The notes below the pieces were generated by a model. That model saw only the letters and a list, made by a program, of their open reading frames with translations, was not told where the DNA came from and did not search any database. A DNA stretch of 40,154 bases from Lachnospiraceae bacterium (GTDB lineage: Bacteria > Bacillota > Clostridia > Lachnospirales > Lachnospiraceae). Position 1 is the stretch's first letter. Each line of letters starts with the position of its first letter. Location of the stretch: the NCBI GenBank assembly GCA_017635395.1, contig JAGBLN010000012.1:1-40154 (forward strand), in the 5' to 3' direction. Positions 15,951 to 26,047 of the stretch are shown in pieces. The position numbers and the translations under genes were made by a program.

Positions 15951-18746
15951 ATGATGTACTATATTATGTTATCGGCAGTTCTTGCCGGCTTGATCCTTTT
16001 GGCACTTTCAATGGTTCTGATAAATAGGTCGGAGCCTTCTGAGATTGTTCGCAATCTTAATTTTACGGGGGCCTCCCTTGTTGTTGTGCTGGTTGCGGCC
16101 ATGGCAGGTCTTCTTGCCGGGGATTCAGCAGCTGCCCGTGGTTCTATCGCCATGGAGCATATGGGCGTCTGTGGATTCGTGACGGCGTTTGCATTCTTTT
16201 CAATCAGCACCTGCGGCGTAAAAATTCCGAAACAGTTTTCTGTTCCGATACTGGTATATTTCTTTTTCCACTGCGGATTGGTGGCTGTTCTTTCGATATT
16301 GGGGAGCCCTATGATAGTCGCTTCAGGCAGGAATATTTTTCCGCAGGATATCAGCTACAGCACTATTTACTATATCGATCTTGTGCCGACGGTGCTGATA
16401 GGCATATTCGGTTTCTTCATCACCTTCCAGAATTATAGGAATGCTTTCCTTGAGACTAATCATGGAGCTGCCTGTCTTGCTTTTACGGGGCTTATACCTG
16501 TTGTGGGACTGATACTTAGCGTAGTACCTTATGCCAAGGATGTAATGCCGTTGAGGATATCTCTTGTTTTGGCATGGACGATAGCTATATTTATCGTATT
16601 TAAGTTCAGGATGTTTGATTCCATGCAGATGGCCCGGGACGACATCATTGAAACCATTGAGGAAGGCTTCGTGGTGGTAGATGCGGCGGAAAGGATACTT
16701 TTCACCAATGAAAAGGCCGGCGAGATCTTCCCCCAGCTCAATTACGAGGCTACAAGGCTGGATGTAGTTAAGAAACTCCGCAAGAATGACAAAAAAGAGA
16801 TGGAAGTTAATGGGAGGATATATCTGATCTCTCTGGTTCCTTTTTATGATATGGGAAAGTACAAGGGAACCACCATATGGATTAATGACAAGACAGATGA
16901 ACATGAATTTACCCAGCGCCTGATCGAGCTTAAGAATGAAGCTGAAAAGGCAAACCAGGCTAAGTCTGTTTTCCTGGCAAACATGAGCCACGAGATCCGT
17001 ACCCCTATGAATGCCATTATTGGCATGACGGAACTGATACTTAATGACAACATTAACAGCAAGGTAGAGGAGAATGCGAATAACATCCGCAGCGCCAGCA
17101 ATACCCTGCTTTCACTCATAAACGGTATCCTTGACTTTTCCAAGATAGAGACCGGTAAAACTGAAAATAATGAAAGCGAATACAATCTGGGACTGGTCCT
17201 TAAGGATATCTGTAATATGATAGGCCTTAAGCTGGTGGATAAGAATGTTGAGCTGATAGTGCATGTAAATGAGAACATGCCCAGTCTTTTTCTTGGGGAT
17301 GAGACACATGTGCGGCAGATATATACAAATATTCTCACAAATGCCGTAAAATATACGAAGCGGGGATATATACGCTTAAGTGTGGACTGGGAAGAAACTC
17401 CCGACGGAGCATGTGTGAGTGCTTCCATAGAAGATACCGGCTGCGGCATCAGGCAGGAAAGCCTGCCGACGCTTTTTGAGAGCTTCCAGCGTGCGGATAT
17501 GATCCAGAACAGGACTATAGAGGGAACCGGTCTGGGACTGGCCATATGCAAGAGGCTGGTGGAATCCATGGGGGGCATGATAGATGTAAAGAGCACCTAT
17601 GGCGTTGGCAGTGTATTTTCATTTTATTATAATCAGAAAATCGCGGATCCTACCCCGTTAGGAAACTATGATTATATAGAGCTTCCGATGGAAACGGAAA
17701 GGGACAGAAAGACCTTCATTGCGCCCCTTGCCCGTATCTTGGTTGTGGATGATAATATTACCAATATCAAGGTGGCCCAGGGAATACTGGCCATGTACCA
17801 GGTGAGGGTGGATACGGCACTTTCCGGAAAGGAATGCTTAGATAAAGTATCCCGCAATAACTACCATATGATACTTATGGACCAGATGATGCCTGAGCTT
17901 GACGGTATTGAGACCACAAAGCTTTTGCGTGAGGATCCGGATCCCAGGGTCAACTCCATGCCTGTAATAGCTCTTACCGCCAATGCCATAAGTGGCACAA
18001 GGGAGATGTTTTTACAGAACGGATTTCAGGAGTATATTTCCAAGCCTATCGATATAGGAGCAATGGAGGAAGTATTAAAGAAATTCCTTCCGCCGGAAAT
18101 CCTGCATTATGTGGACAGGCCCATGTCGGATATGGATTTCGGAGACCTGGATCTTTCGCTTCCCGGTGTGGATATAGCAGAAGGAATGAAAAATTACGGT
18201 AATGACACCGGAAGATACATACAGATGTTAAAATATATCTGTGATGATGGTGATGCCCATGTAGAACGCATCCGCCAGTGCATAGATATGCAGGATATCA
18301 GGCAGTATGTATTTGAAGTGCATGCACTGAAAGGTCTTATGGCAGGCATTGGAGCAAAGCAGCTTTCAGAGTTTGCAAGGCTCCAGGAATATGCTGGCAG
18401 GAACGGCAATACTGAAGAGATAGACCGGGAAGGTTATCTGTTAGCAGATACATATGAGGAGCTTCTTTTTACCATAAGGTCTGCGTTAGACGAGGCAGGG
18501 CTTCTTGAAGAGGCGGATATAGAGATGAGAAGCGAGTCCCTTACCTGGGATGAGTTTTTAGGACAGATGAATTCGCTTCAGGGAAGCCTTGAAATGCTGG
18601 AGCAGGCAGAGGCGCTCCGCAAAGTGGAAAAACTGCTGTCCTATCCTATGGATGACGGAATAAGGGCTCAGCTTTTGGAGATAAAGAAGGCGGTAGGTAA
18701 TTTTGATTATGATGAAGCGATGGAAATGGTACAGCTGATGATGTAA
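15951..18746 (+). CDS. Hybrid sensor histidine kinase with receiver and Hpt domains
   Basis: This 931-residue membrane sensor begins with about seven transmembrane helices (residues 1-225), resembling a 7TM sensor module. A PAS-like segment (~233-310) follows, then HisKA with phospho-acceptor His347 in MSHEIRTPMN, and HATPase_c with N-box NAVKY (~464) plus DTGCGI and GTGLGL boxes. The receiver spans ~605-725, with VVDDN near 608 and phospho-acceptor Asp644 (LMDQMMPELDG). The C-terminal Hpt domain has His791 (VHALKGLM). A full four-step phosphorelay is therefore encoded in one chain, but no DNA-binding partner is adjacent. The start lacks a ribosome-binding site and lies beside an extended -10. 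A second ATG follows immediately at 15954, so the exact start is uncertain. Confidence 0.93.
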   Translation: MMYYIMLSAVLAGLILLALSMVLINRSEPSEIVRNLNFTGASLVVVLVAAMAGLLAGDSAAARGSIAMEHMGVCGFVTAFAFFSISTCGVKIPKQFSVPILVYFFFHCGLVAVLSILGSPMIVASGRNIFPQDISYSTIYYIDLVPTVLIGIFGFFITFQNYRNAFLETNHGAACLAFTGLIPVVGLILSVVPYAKDVMPLRISLVLAWTIAIFIVFKFRMFDSMQMARDDIIETIEEGFVVVDAAERILFTNEKAGEIFPQLNYEATRLDVVKKLRKNDKKEMEVNGRIYLISLVPFYDMGKYKGTTIWINDKTDEHEFTQRLIELKNEAEKANQAKSVFLANMSHEIRTPMNAIIGMTELILNDNINSKVEENANNIRSASNTLLSLINGILDFSKIETGKTENNESEYNLGLVLKDICNMIGLKLVDKNVELIVHVNENMPSLFLGDETHVRQIYTNILTNAVKYTKRGYIRLSVDWEETPDGACVSASIEDTGCGIRQESLPTLFESFQRADMIQNRTIEGTGLGLAICKRLVESMGGMIDVKSTYGVGSVFSFYYNQKIADPTPLGNYDYIELPMETERDRKTFIAPLARILVVDDNITNIKVAQGILAMYQVRVDTALSGKECLDKVSRNNYHMILMDQMMPELDGIETTKLLREDPDPRVNSMPVIALTANAISGTREMFLQNGFQEYISKPIDIGAMEEVLKKFLPPEILHYVDRPMSDMDFGDLDLSLPGVDIAEGMKNYGNDTGRYIQMLKYICDDGDAHVERIRQCIDMQDIRQYVFEVHALKGLMAGIGAKQLSEFARLQEYAGRNGNTEEIDREGYLLADTYEELLFTIRSALDEAGLLEEADIEMRSESLTWDEFLGQMNSLQGSLEMLEQAEALRKVEKLLSYPMDDGIRAQLLEIKKAVGNFDYDEAMEMVQLMM

Positions 18747-18759
18747 GAGAGGATATGCT

Positions 18760-19221
18760 ATGGATTTAAAAAACAAAGCGGGTATAATGGCAATTATAGA
18801 CGAATACAGCTCGGATGTTTTAGAACTGGGGCGTTACCTTGGCTGGCTTGAGAGCAAAAAGGGCGAGAATCTTGTGGATGTCTATGATCCCAGCAAGGGC
18901 GAAGGCGGCACCATAAAATTTCCTGTATATGACGGAACCCTTATGAATTTTGTCAGGGCAGTGGAAAAGACTAAATTCATAAACAGGAATTATCAGTATA
19001 CCTTTAACAAGTATCGTATAAGGACCGTGGCTGATGAGCTTTCCTTCATAGAGAAGGCTGAAATAAAAGACATAAAAGTCATGGGAGATATCCTTTCAAA
19101 GTATATAATAAAGGGAAGGACCAAGGGCACCATGTGGAGCGAAGGCGTAAGCAACGGCGTGTATTATGCGGCAATCAGCAAAATGAAAGAGCTGATAGAA
19201 TTCTGGACAAAACCTTTTTAA
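18760..19221 (+). CDS. Small cytoplasmic protein, possibly DUF6508
   Basis: This 153-residue soluble protein starts 13 bases after the kinase stop, with GAGAGGA as ribosome-binding site, so it is probably co-transcribed. It is mostly helical. The C-terminal half, with a basic segment IIKGRTKGTMWSEGVSNGV and then a final helix, recalls DUF6508 proteins, in which a conserved G.W....GV stretch precedes a last helix. This is recall without an alignment. No catalytic motif is seen and no function is proposed. It could act with the kinase because of its position, but that is only adjacency. Confidence 0.7.
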   Translation: MDLKNKAGIMAIIDEYSSDVLELGRYLGWLESKKGENLVDVYDPSKGEGGTIKFPVYDGTLMNFVRAVEKTKFINRNYQYTFNKYRIRTVADELSFIEKAEIKDIKVMGDILSKYIIKGRTKGTMWSEGVSNGVYYAAISKMKELIEFWTKPF

Positions 19222-19274
19222 AGAACTTAAACATAAAAAATTTTTGATGCCTTATAGGGCGGAAGGGAAACAAA

Positions 19275-22200
19275 GTGGAAAAAGTACGACGAATCTATGT
19301 AGCAAAGAAACCTGAGTATGCTGTAAAGTCAGCAGAGTTAACTGATGAGATTAAGAGCTATCTTGGGATAGACGGTTTAAAATCTGTAAGGATCTTTATC
19401 CGTTATGATGTGGAAAATGTATCGGATACGGTATTCGAGAGAGCCTGCAGGAAGGTATTCAGCGAGCCTCCCGTTGACGAATTATTCGAAGAAAAGATAG
19501 ATATCCCTGAAGGGGCAAGGGTATTCGGAGTGGAGTACCTTCCCGGACAGTATGACCAGCGTGCTGACTCTGCAGAGCAGTGCATCAGGTTCCTTAAGGA
19601 AGATGAAGAGCCTATAGTAAAGACTGCAATGACTTATGTGCTGACAGGTGATATTTCCGATGAGGAGTTTGCAAGGATAAAGTCCCACTGCATCAATCCT
19701 GTAGATTCAAGGGAAACAGGGCTTGAGAAGCCCGAGACCCTTATCACAAAGTATGACGATCCTGCGGATGTTGCTGTGATCGATGGTTTCTGCCAGATGT
19801 CCGAGGATGAGCTTAAGAGCAAGTATGATTCCTTAGGTCTTGCAATGACCTTCAATGATTTCCTGCATATCAGGAAGTATTTTGAGACTGAAGAAAAAAG
19901 AGACCCGTCGATGACGGAGATAAGGGTTCTGGATACATATTGGTCAGATCACTGCAGACATACCACATTTGCAACAGAACTTAAGGATGTGGAATTTGAC
20001 GAGGGATACTACAGGACTCCCCTTGAGACCACATATATGAGTTACCTTGATACCCGCAAGGAACTGTATGGTGACAGGGAAGATAAGTTCATCTGTCTTA
20101 TGGATCTTGCACTTATCGCAATGAAGAAGCTTAAGAAAGACGGTCTTCTTACAGATATGGAAGTATCTGATGAGATCAATGCATGTTCGATCGTTGTACC
20201 GGTAGAGATAGATCCGGGCGACGGTTCTGATAAGTATACAGAGGAGTGGCTGGTAAGCTTCAAGAACGAGACCCACAACCATCCTACAGAGATAGAGCCT
20301 TTCGGTGGTGCGGCAACCTGCTTAGGCGGTGCCATCCGTGATCCCCTTTCGGGCAGATCCTATGTATATCAGGCAATGCGTATAACAGGTGCGGCAGATC
20401 CTACCATTCCAATATCTGAGACCTTAAGCGGCAAGCTTCCGCAGATGAAGCTTGTAAAGGGTGCGGCTGCCGGATATTCGTCATACGGTAATCAGATAGG
20501 TCTTGCCACAGGCTATGTAAAGGAAGTATACCATCCCAATTATGTAGCTAAACGTATGGAGATAGGTGCGGTAATGGGCGCTGCTCCCAGAAAGAATGTA
20601 AAGAGGCTTAATTCGGATCCCGGGGATATCATAATCCTGTTAGGCGGACGCACGGGACGTGACGGCTGCGGTGGCGCTACAGGATCATCAAAGGCACACA
20701 CGGAAAAGTCGATCGAAGTCTGCGGAGCAGAGGTTCAGAAGGGTAATCCGCCTACAGAGAGAAAGCTTCAGAGACTTTTCAGGAGACCGGAGGTAAGCAG
20801 TATCATAAAGAAGTGCAATGATTTTGGAGCCGGCGGTGTTTCCGTTGCCATAGGCGAGCTTGCTGCAGGACTTGAGGTTGATCTTGATAAGGTGCCCAAA
20901 AAATATGCCGGTCTTGACGGTACTGAGCTGGCTATATCCGAGTCTCAGGAAAGAATGGCCGTAGTGGTAGATCCGGCAGATGTTGATAAATTTATGGGAT
21001 ACGCCGCAGAGGAGAACCTTGAGGCTACTTCTGTAGCGGTGGTTACAAAGGAACCAAGACTTGTGCTTAAGTGGCGCGGAAAGGATATCGTAAATCTTTC
21101 AAGGGCTTTCCTTGATACAAACGGTGCTCATCAGGAAACGAGGGTTAAGATAAACATACCTGAAAAGAATGATAACTATTTAGAGAAGACAGCTTCCCAG
21201 ACAGTTAAGGATGACCTTGCAAAGGGAGATGTTGCTGCAGCTTGGCTTGATACACTTAGCGACCTTAATGTATGTTCACAGAAGGGCCTGGTAGAGATGT
21301 TTGACTCATCCATCGGAGCTTCAAGCGTGTTCATGCCTTACGGCGGAAAGTACCAGCTGACAGAAACACAGGTAATGGCTGCAAAGCTTCCCATGCTGGA
21401 TAAGGAAAATACAGATACTGTGACACTTATGAGCTACGGTTTTGATCCTTATCTTTCATCCTGGAGCCCTTATCACGGAGCAATATATTCAGTTATGTCT
21501 TCTGTTGCAAAGATCGTGGCAGCAGGCGGAGACTACAAGAAGATACACTTTACTTTCCAGGAGTATTTCAGAAGGATGACAGAGAATCCTGAGTGCTGGA
21601 GCGAGCCTTTTACTGCTCTGCTTGGTGCTTATGATGCACAGCTCGGTTTTGGTCTTGCATCCATTGGCGGTAAGGATTCAATGTCAGGAACATTCAATAA
21701 CATAAACGTTCCGCCTACGCTTGTTTCCTTTGCTGTTGATGTGGCAGGACAGAATGACCTGATCACTCCGGAATTCAAGGAGCCTGGCGATAAGCTGGCA
21801 GTATTTACTGTACCTAAGGATGAGTTTGACATCCCTGTATATAAGGATGTGATGGCTATGTACGATGAGGTAAGCCAGCTCATAGCCCAGGGCAGGGTAA
21901 AGGCCGCATATGTGCTGGATGCTTACGGTATCCCTGCAGCTGTTTCTAAGATGGGCTTCGGTAATGGTTACGGTGCAGAGATCGATACGGACGTAGAAGC
22001 AGATGATCTCTTTGCCAACAGGATAGGCGATATCCTTGTGGAGATAGATGATGCCACAGAGGATGAGTTTGAATCTGATGTAACTATCATAGGTGAGGTT
22101 ACTGACGGTGACTTTATCTACGGTGATGTTAAGATAGCCCAGGCTGATGCGCTTTCATCATGGAAGAAGAAGCTTGAGAAGATTTATCCTTCAAAGGCAG

Positions 22201-22481
22201 GCAATTCCACAGAGAAAGTTGACATGCCTGTATATACCGCACCCGAGATTCATGTATGTCGGAACAGGGTGGCAAAGCCTACAGTATTCATTCCTGTTAT
22301 GCCCGGTACTAACTGCGAGTATGATTCCGCAAGGGTATTTGAACTTGCAGGTGCAAATGTTATCACAAAGGTGTTCAAGAACCAGAACGCATCTGACATC
22401 AGGGATTCTGTTGAGGAATATGTAAAAGGATATAGCGAATGCACAGATAATAATGTTCCCCGGCGGATTCTCTGCGGGTGA
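19275..22481 (+). CDS. purL: Phosphoribosylformylglycinamidine synthase PurL, frameshifted: synthetase part
   Basis: This frame gives 1068 residues from a GTG start with GGAAGGG upstream. It is the single-chain PurL that makes FGAM from FGAR, ATP and glutamine in purine synthesis. Visible motifs include SDHCRHTTF, ETHNHPTEIEPFGGAA and GGKDSMSG. The glutamine amidotransferase domain begins at PTVFIPVMPGTNCEYDSAR but runs out of frame near 22440 and stops at 22479-22481 after an unrelated tail (about 14 residues). The continuation lies in the +1 frame (see next entry). The combined product would be about 1278-1280 residues, normal for this PurL class. As read, the ammonia-producing Cys is lost from this polypeptide. 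A mutation or a sequence error are both possible. Confidence 0.9.
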   Translation: MEKVRRIYVAKKPEYAVKSAELTDEIKSYLGIDGLKSVRIFIRYDVENVSDTVFERACRKVFSEPPVDELFEEKIDIPEGARVFGVEYLPGQYDQRADSAEQCIRFLKEDEEPIVKTAMTYVLTGDISDEEFARIKSHCINPVDSRETGLEKPETLITKYDDPADVAVIDGFCQMSEDELKSKYDSLGLAMTFNDFLHIRKYFETEEKRDPSMTEIRVLDTYWSDHCRHTTFATELKDVEFDEGYYRTPLETTYMSYLDTRKELYGDREDKFICLMDLALIAMKKLKKDGLLTDMEVSDEINACSIVVPVEIDPGDGSDKYTEEWLVSFKNETHNHPTEIEPFGGAATCLGGAIRDPLSGRSYVYQAMRITGAADPTIPISETLSGKLPQMKLVKGAAAGYSSYGNQIGLATGYVKEVYHPNYVAKRMEIGAVMGAAPRKNVKRLNSDPGDIIILLGGRTGRDGCGGATGSSKAHTEKSIEVCGAEVQKGNPPTERKLQRLFRRPEVSSIIKKCNDFGAGGVSVAIGELAAGLEVDLDKVPKKYAGLDGTELAISESQERMAVVVDPADVDKFMGYAAEENLEATSVAVVTKEPRLVLKWRGKDIVNLSRAFLDTNGAHQETRVKINIPEKNDNYLEKTASQTVKDDLAKGDVAAAWLDTLSDLNVCSQKGLVEMFDSSIGASSVFMPYGGKYQLTETQVMAAKLPMLDKENTDTVTLMSYGFDPYLSSWSPYHGAIYSVMSSVAKIVAAGGDYKKIHFTFQEYFRRMTENPECWSEPFTALLGAYDAQLGFGLASIGGKDSMSGTFNNINVPPTLVSFAVDVAGQNDLITPEFKEPGDKLAVFTVPKDEFDIPVYKDVMAMYDEVSQLIAQGRVKAAYVLDAYGIPAAVSKMGFGNGYGAEIDTDVEADDLFANRIGDILVEIDDATEDEFESDVTIIGEVTDGDFIYGDVKIAQADALSSWKKKLEKIYPSKAGNSTEKVDMPVYTAPEIHVCRNRVAKPTVFIPVMPGTNCEYDSARVFELAGANVITKVFKNQNASDIRDSVEEYVKGYSECTDNNVPRRILCG

Positions 22482-23073
22482 TGAGCCTGACGGATCCGCT
22501 AAGTTTTTCGCTACTGCTTTCCAGAATGACAGGCTTAAGGATGCTGTAATGCGTCTCTTAAATGAGCGTGATGGACTGGTGCTGGGTGTATGTAACGGCT
22601 TCCAGGCTATCATTAAGCTTGGACTTGTGCCAGGTGGTGAGATAGTAGGACAGAAGGCTGATTCTCCTACACTCACATACAACACCATCAACAGACATAT
22701 ATCCAGGATCGTATACACAAAGGTGGTATCCAATTTAAGCCCGTGGCTTTCATGTGCTGAGAACGGCAAGGTATACTGCTCACCTGCATCTCATGGTGAA
22801 GGAAGATTTGTAGCACCTAAGGAATGGATCGATAAGCTTAAGGCTAACGGTCAGATTGCTACAGTATATTCAGATCCCGACGGCAATGTGACCATGGACG
22901 GCGAATGGAATGTAAACGGTTCCTACGAGGCAATAGAGGGTATCACATCACCTGACGGAAGGGTATACGGTAAGATGGCTCATCCGGAAAGAAAGGGCGA
23001 CCACATTGCAACAAATATCTACGGTGACCAGGATCTTAAGATATTTGAGTCAGGTGTAAATTACTTTAAATAA
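22441..23073 (+). pseudogene. purL: PurL C-terminal glutaminase fragment after +1 frameshift
   Basis: In the shifted frame GCA CAG ATA ATA ATG TTC (from 22441) reads AQIIMFPGGFSAGDEPDG, the expected continuation of the PurL amidotransferase domain. The nucleophile Cys appears in GVCNGFQ and the His/Glu pair in MAHPERKGD. The first ATG in this frame is 22453, with no ribosome-binding site, and a protein starting there would lack the first strand and oxyanion part of the domain, so it is not an independent PurQ. The frame is open only from 22426, confining the shift to about 22426-22478. Removing one base at ~22440 restores a family-like sequence. The downstream frame ends at TAA 23071-23073. 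Confidence 0.85.
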
Positions 23074-23109
23074 TATAGAGAGTGATTTTTGCAGGCTGGG
23101 GGATTACAG

Positions 23110-24222
23110 ATGAACAATCCGGAAGATATCACAATAAGGGAAGAACTGGAGAAGGTTGAGGAGAGCTCCTTAAGCCCTTTTGCAACCAAAAGCGTTGATA
23201 CAAAGGGGCGAAGAAAGGATGAACCCCAGTGCGATATTCGTACCGTTTTTCAGCGGGACAGGGACCGTATCATTCATTCAAAAGCTTTCCGCAGGCTTAA
23301 GGATAAGACTCAGGTCTTTCTTAATCCTGAAGGAGACCATTACAGGACCAGGCTTACCCATACCCTTGAGGTCAGCCAGATAGCCAGGACCATAGCGAAG
23401 GCACTTCGGCTTAATGAAGATTTAGTAGAGGCCATTGCCTTAGGTCATGACTTAGGACATACGCCTTTCGGACATGCCGGTGAACGGGCGCTGAATACCG
23501 CTATAAAAAAATGTGTTGGTGAAGGCGGCGATATGCTGGCTGTAGCACCGTCTACATCAGATGATATCTGGGATGTTTTCAGCATCAATGACAGCCTGAT
23601 GAGATTCAGGCATAATGAACAGAGTGTCCGTGTGGCAGAAGTGCTTGAAAGGGAAGGCGAGGGTCTTAACCTTACCTGGGAAGTCCTGGATGGCATGAGA
23701 AACCATCAGACCAGCATGATGCCCTCCACTCTTGAGGGCAAGATAGTACGGCTCTCGGATAAGTTTGCATATATCCATCATGATATGGATGATGCCCTTA
23801 GGGCAAAGATCCTTACGGATGCAGATGTTCCGGCTGAAATAGGAAAAGTGCTTGGAAAGACCACTAAGGAGAGACTGGATAAGCTGATACATAATACCAT
23901 AAGAACAAGTATCGGCAAGGACGATATCCTTATGGATGATGAAGTTATGCAGGCACTTCTGGATATGCGCAAGTACATGTTTGAGAGGGTTTATTCCAAT
24001 CAGACAGTAAAGGGTGAGGAATACAAAGCCGTAGCGCTGGTAGAGACCCTGTATGAATATTATTATGAGCATCATGACGAGATGCCGAAGGAATATCAGG
24101 CACTGATGGAAAAGGGTGATCCGGTATGGCGTGTTACCTGTGACTATATTGCTACGATGACAGACAGGTATGCCATATCAAAGTATGAAGAGCTCTTCAT
24201 ACCTAAGTCATGGAAGTATTGA
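23110..24222 (+). CDS. dGTPase-like HD-domain dNTP triphosphohydrolase
   Basis: This 370-residue protein is of the Gram-positive dGTPase-like group, which hydrolyses dNTPs to nucleoside and triphosphate. The HD metal centre is visible: RLTHTLEVSQIARTIA gives the first His, and GHDLGHTPFGHAGE the HD pair and following histidines. RRLKDKTQVF upstream and RHNEQSVR are family segments. A TTG at 23089 is in frame, but ATG 23110 has GGGGGA at proper spacing and is preferred. It is 36 bases after the purL frame ends and 16 bases before dnaG, which is a common gene order in Clostridia. Confidence 0.93.
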   Translation: MNNPEDITIREELEKVEESSLSPFATKSVDTKGRRKDEPQCDIRTVFQRDRDRIIHSKAFRRLKDKTQVFLNPEGDHYRTRLTHTLEVSQIARTIAKALRLNEDLVEAIALGHDLGHTPFGHAGERALNTAIKKCVGEGGDMLAVAPSTSDDIWDVFSINDSLMRFRHNEQSVRVAEVLEREGEGLNLTWEVLDGMRNHQTSMMPSTLEGKIVRLSDKFAYIHHDMDDALRAKILTDADVPAEIGKVLGKTTKERLDKLIHNTIRTSIGKDDILMDDEVMQALLDMRKYMFERVYSNQTVKGEEYKAVALVETLYEYYYEHHDEMPKEYQALMEKGDPVWRVTCDYIATMTDRYAISKYEELFIPKSWKY

Positions 24223-24238
24223 TCTTTTAGGAGGGCAT

Positions 24239-26047
24239 ATGCCTTTTTACTCGCAGGAGATCATAGATGAGATAATCTCCAAAACAGATATAGTGAGTGT
24301 GGTCGGCGAAAGAGTGCACTTGAAAAGACAGGGTAGTAGTTATAAGGGACTCTGTCCTTTTCATAATGACAAGAATCCTTCTTTTTCAGTTTCACCTTCT
24401 AAACAGATGTGCCACTGCTTTAGCTGCTTAGAGGGTGGAGATGTCATCTCTTTTGTGATGAAGTATGAAAACTATACTTTTCCTGAGGCAGTAAAGATGC
24501 TTGCTGATCGTGCGGGAGTTTCACTTCCGGAGGTGAAGTATACTCCTGAAATGCGGCGTGAAATGGGCAAGCGCGAGAGATTGTACGAGATAATGGAGGA
24601 TGCTGAAAAATATTTCTTCTACCAGCTGAAAACGGAAGCGGGCGCACTGGGAATGAAATATTTTGAAGAAAGGCAGCTGGCTCCGGAGACTATACAGCAT
24701 TTCGGACTGGGATATTCCCTTCAGTACAGCAATGATATCGTAAAGTATCTCAGGAAAAAGGGATATGATGATGAACTGATAAGAGAGGCCGGTCTCGGTG
24801 TTTTTTATGACAAAGAAGGACTGGTGGATAAATTCATAAACCGTGTGATGTTTCCTATACAGAACAGCAACGGAAAGGTTATCGGATTCGGTGGCAGGGT
24901 AATGGGAGATGCAAAGCCTAAGTACCTGAATTCGCCGGAAAACCTGATATTTGAAAAGCGCAAAAACCTTTTTGGCCTTAACAATGCGCGAAGGACCAAG
25001 AAGAGACATATGATACTCTGCGAAGGGTACATGGATGTAATTGCCATGCATCAGGCAGGATTTACGGAGGCAGTGGCATCCCTTGGTACTGCGTTTACTC
25101 CTGAGCAGGCGATGTTATTAAAGCGTTTTACCAAGGATGTGCTTTTAGCTTATGATAGTGACGGCGCAGGCGTGTCGGCGGCACTGAAGGCACTGGCTAT
25201 ACTTAATGAAATGGATATGCATGGCCGTGTGATAAACATGAAGCCGTATAAGGATCCTGACGAGTTTATAAAAGCACTGGGTGTTGAGGAATTCCAGAAA
25301 AGGATAGACCACGCTGAAGACGGTTTTATGTTCGAAGTAAGACAGGCACATGTTCCGTATGAAGTAGAAGGCGCAGGTGCAAGGGAGCGGACGGAATTCA
25401 CAAGGACTCTTGTGGATATGCTCTGCAGGTTCGAGGACGAGATTGAAAGAGAGAATTATCTGACGGATGTTGCATCTATTTATAATATTGACAGGGATAC
25501 ACTGCACAAGGCTGTTATGAGCGCTGCAAGCCGCGGTGCCAGTGAACGGACGAAAGCTGCACTTAAAGTAAGGAACCTTGGCAATGAAGAAAGTGCAAAA
25601 CGAAAGGACAGCATTAAGGGCAGTGTGAAAAAGTGCGAGATGACACTGCTTGCATGGATTGCGCAGAGACCTGAATTATATGAACAGATAAAGGATGATA
25701 TAACGGCATCGGATTTTACAGACGATGTATACCGCAAGACTGCTGAAATCATTTTCGGACAGATTGCTAACGGCAAGGTTGTTCCGACATCAGTTATAGA
25801 GCAGTTTGATGAGGATGAAGAAAAGCGCATGGTGACGGAGGTTTTCTTTTCATCACCGGAGGAACTGGAACAGAATACTGATACGGAATCCAGTGCGGAA
25901 AGATTTAAGAGCCTTGTAATAAAAGTAAAACAGAACGGCCTGGGTGCATCAACAAATATGTCGAATGATCCCGGCGCGGAGCTGGAGCGTTTAATAGCAG
26001 GGAAGCGTCTTGTGGAAGAGCTTTCCCGGAAAAAATATAATGTTTAA
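24239..26047 (+). CDS. dnaG: DNA primase
   Basis: This 602-residue primase makes RNA primers at the replication fork. The N-terminal CHC2 zinc ribbon has C39, H42, C60 and C63 (CPFH...CHCFSC). The catalytic core has the Toprim glutamate E262 in CEGYMDV and the DSD pair at D306-D308. The C-terminal third (residues ~450-602) would contact the helicase and is less conserved. AGGAGGG directly before ATG 24239 fixes the start; the frame is open further upstream but without a ribosome-binding site. Its stop TAA overlaps the trmK start (TAATG), so no rpoD lies between them, unlike in many Firmicutes. Confidence 0.97.
   Translation: MPFYSQEIIDEIISKTDIVSVVGERVHLKRQGSSYKGLCPFHNDKNPSFSVSPSKQMCHCFSCLEGGDVISFVMKYENYTFPEAVKMLADRAGVSLPEVKYTPEMRREMGKRERLYEIMEDAEKYFFYQLKTEAGALGMKYFEERQLAPETIQHFGLGYSLQYSNDIVKYLRKKGYDDELIREAGLGVFYDKEGLVDKFINRVMFPIQNSNGKVIGFGGRVMGDAKPKYLNSPENLIFEKRKNLFGLNNARRTKKRHMILCEGYMDVIAMHQAGFTEAVASLGTAFTPEQAMLLKRFTKDVLLAYDSDGAGVSAALKALAILNEMDMHGRVINMKPYKDPDEFIKALGVEEFQKRIDHAEDGFMFEVRQAHVPYEVEGAGARERTEFTRTLVDMLCRFEDEIERENYLTDVASIYNIDRDTLHKAVMSAASRGASERTKAALKVRNLGNEESAKRKDSIKGSVKKCEMTLLAWIAQRPELYEQIKDDITASDFTDDVYRKTAEIIFGQIANGKVVPTSVIEQFDEDEEKRMVTEVFFSSPEELEQNTDTESSAERFKSLVIKVKQNGLGASTNMSNDPGAELERLIAGKRLVEELSRKKYNV

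Noticed and set aside
22426-22481. Programmed +1 frameshift in purL
   Set aside because: There is no slippery codon with adjacent stop and no internal Shine-Dalgarno, and the zero frame stays open past the site for 14 codons, so mutation or sequence error is more likely.
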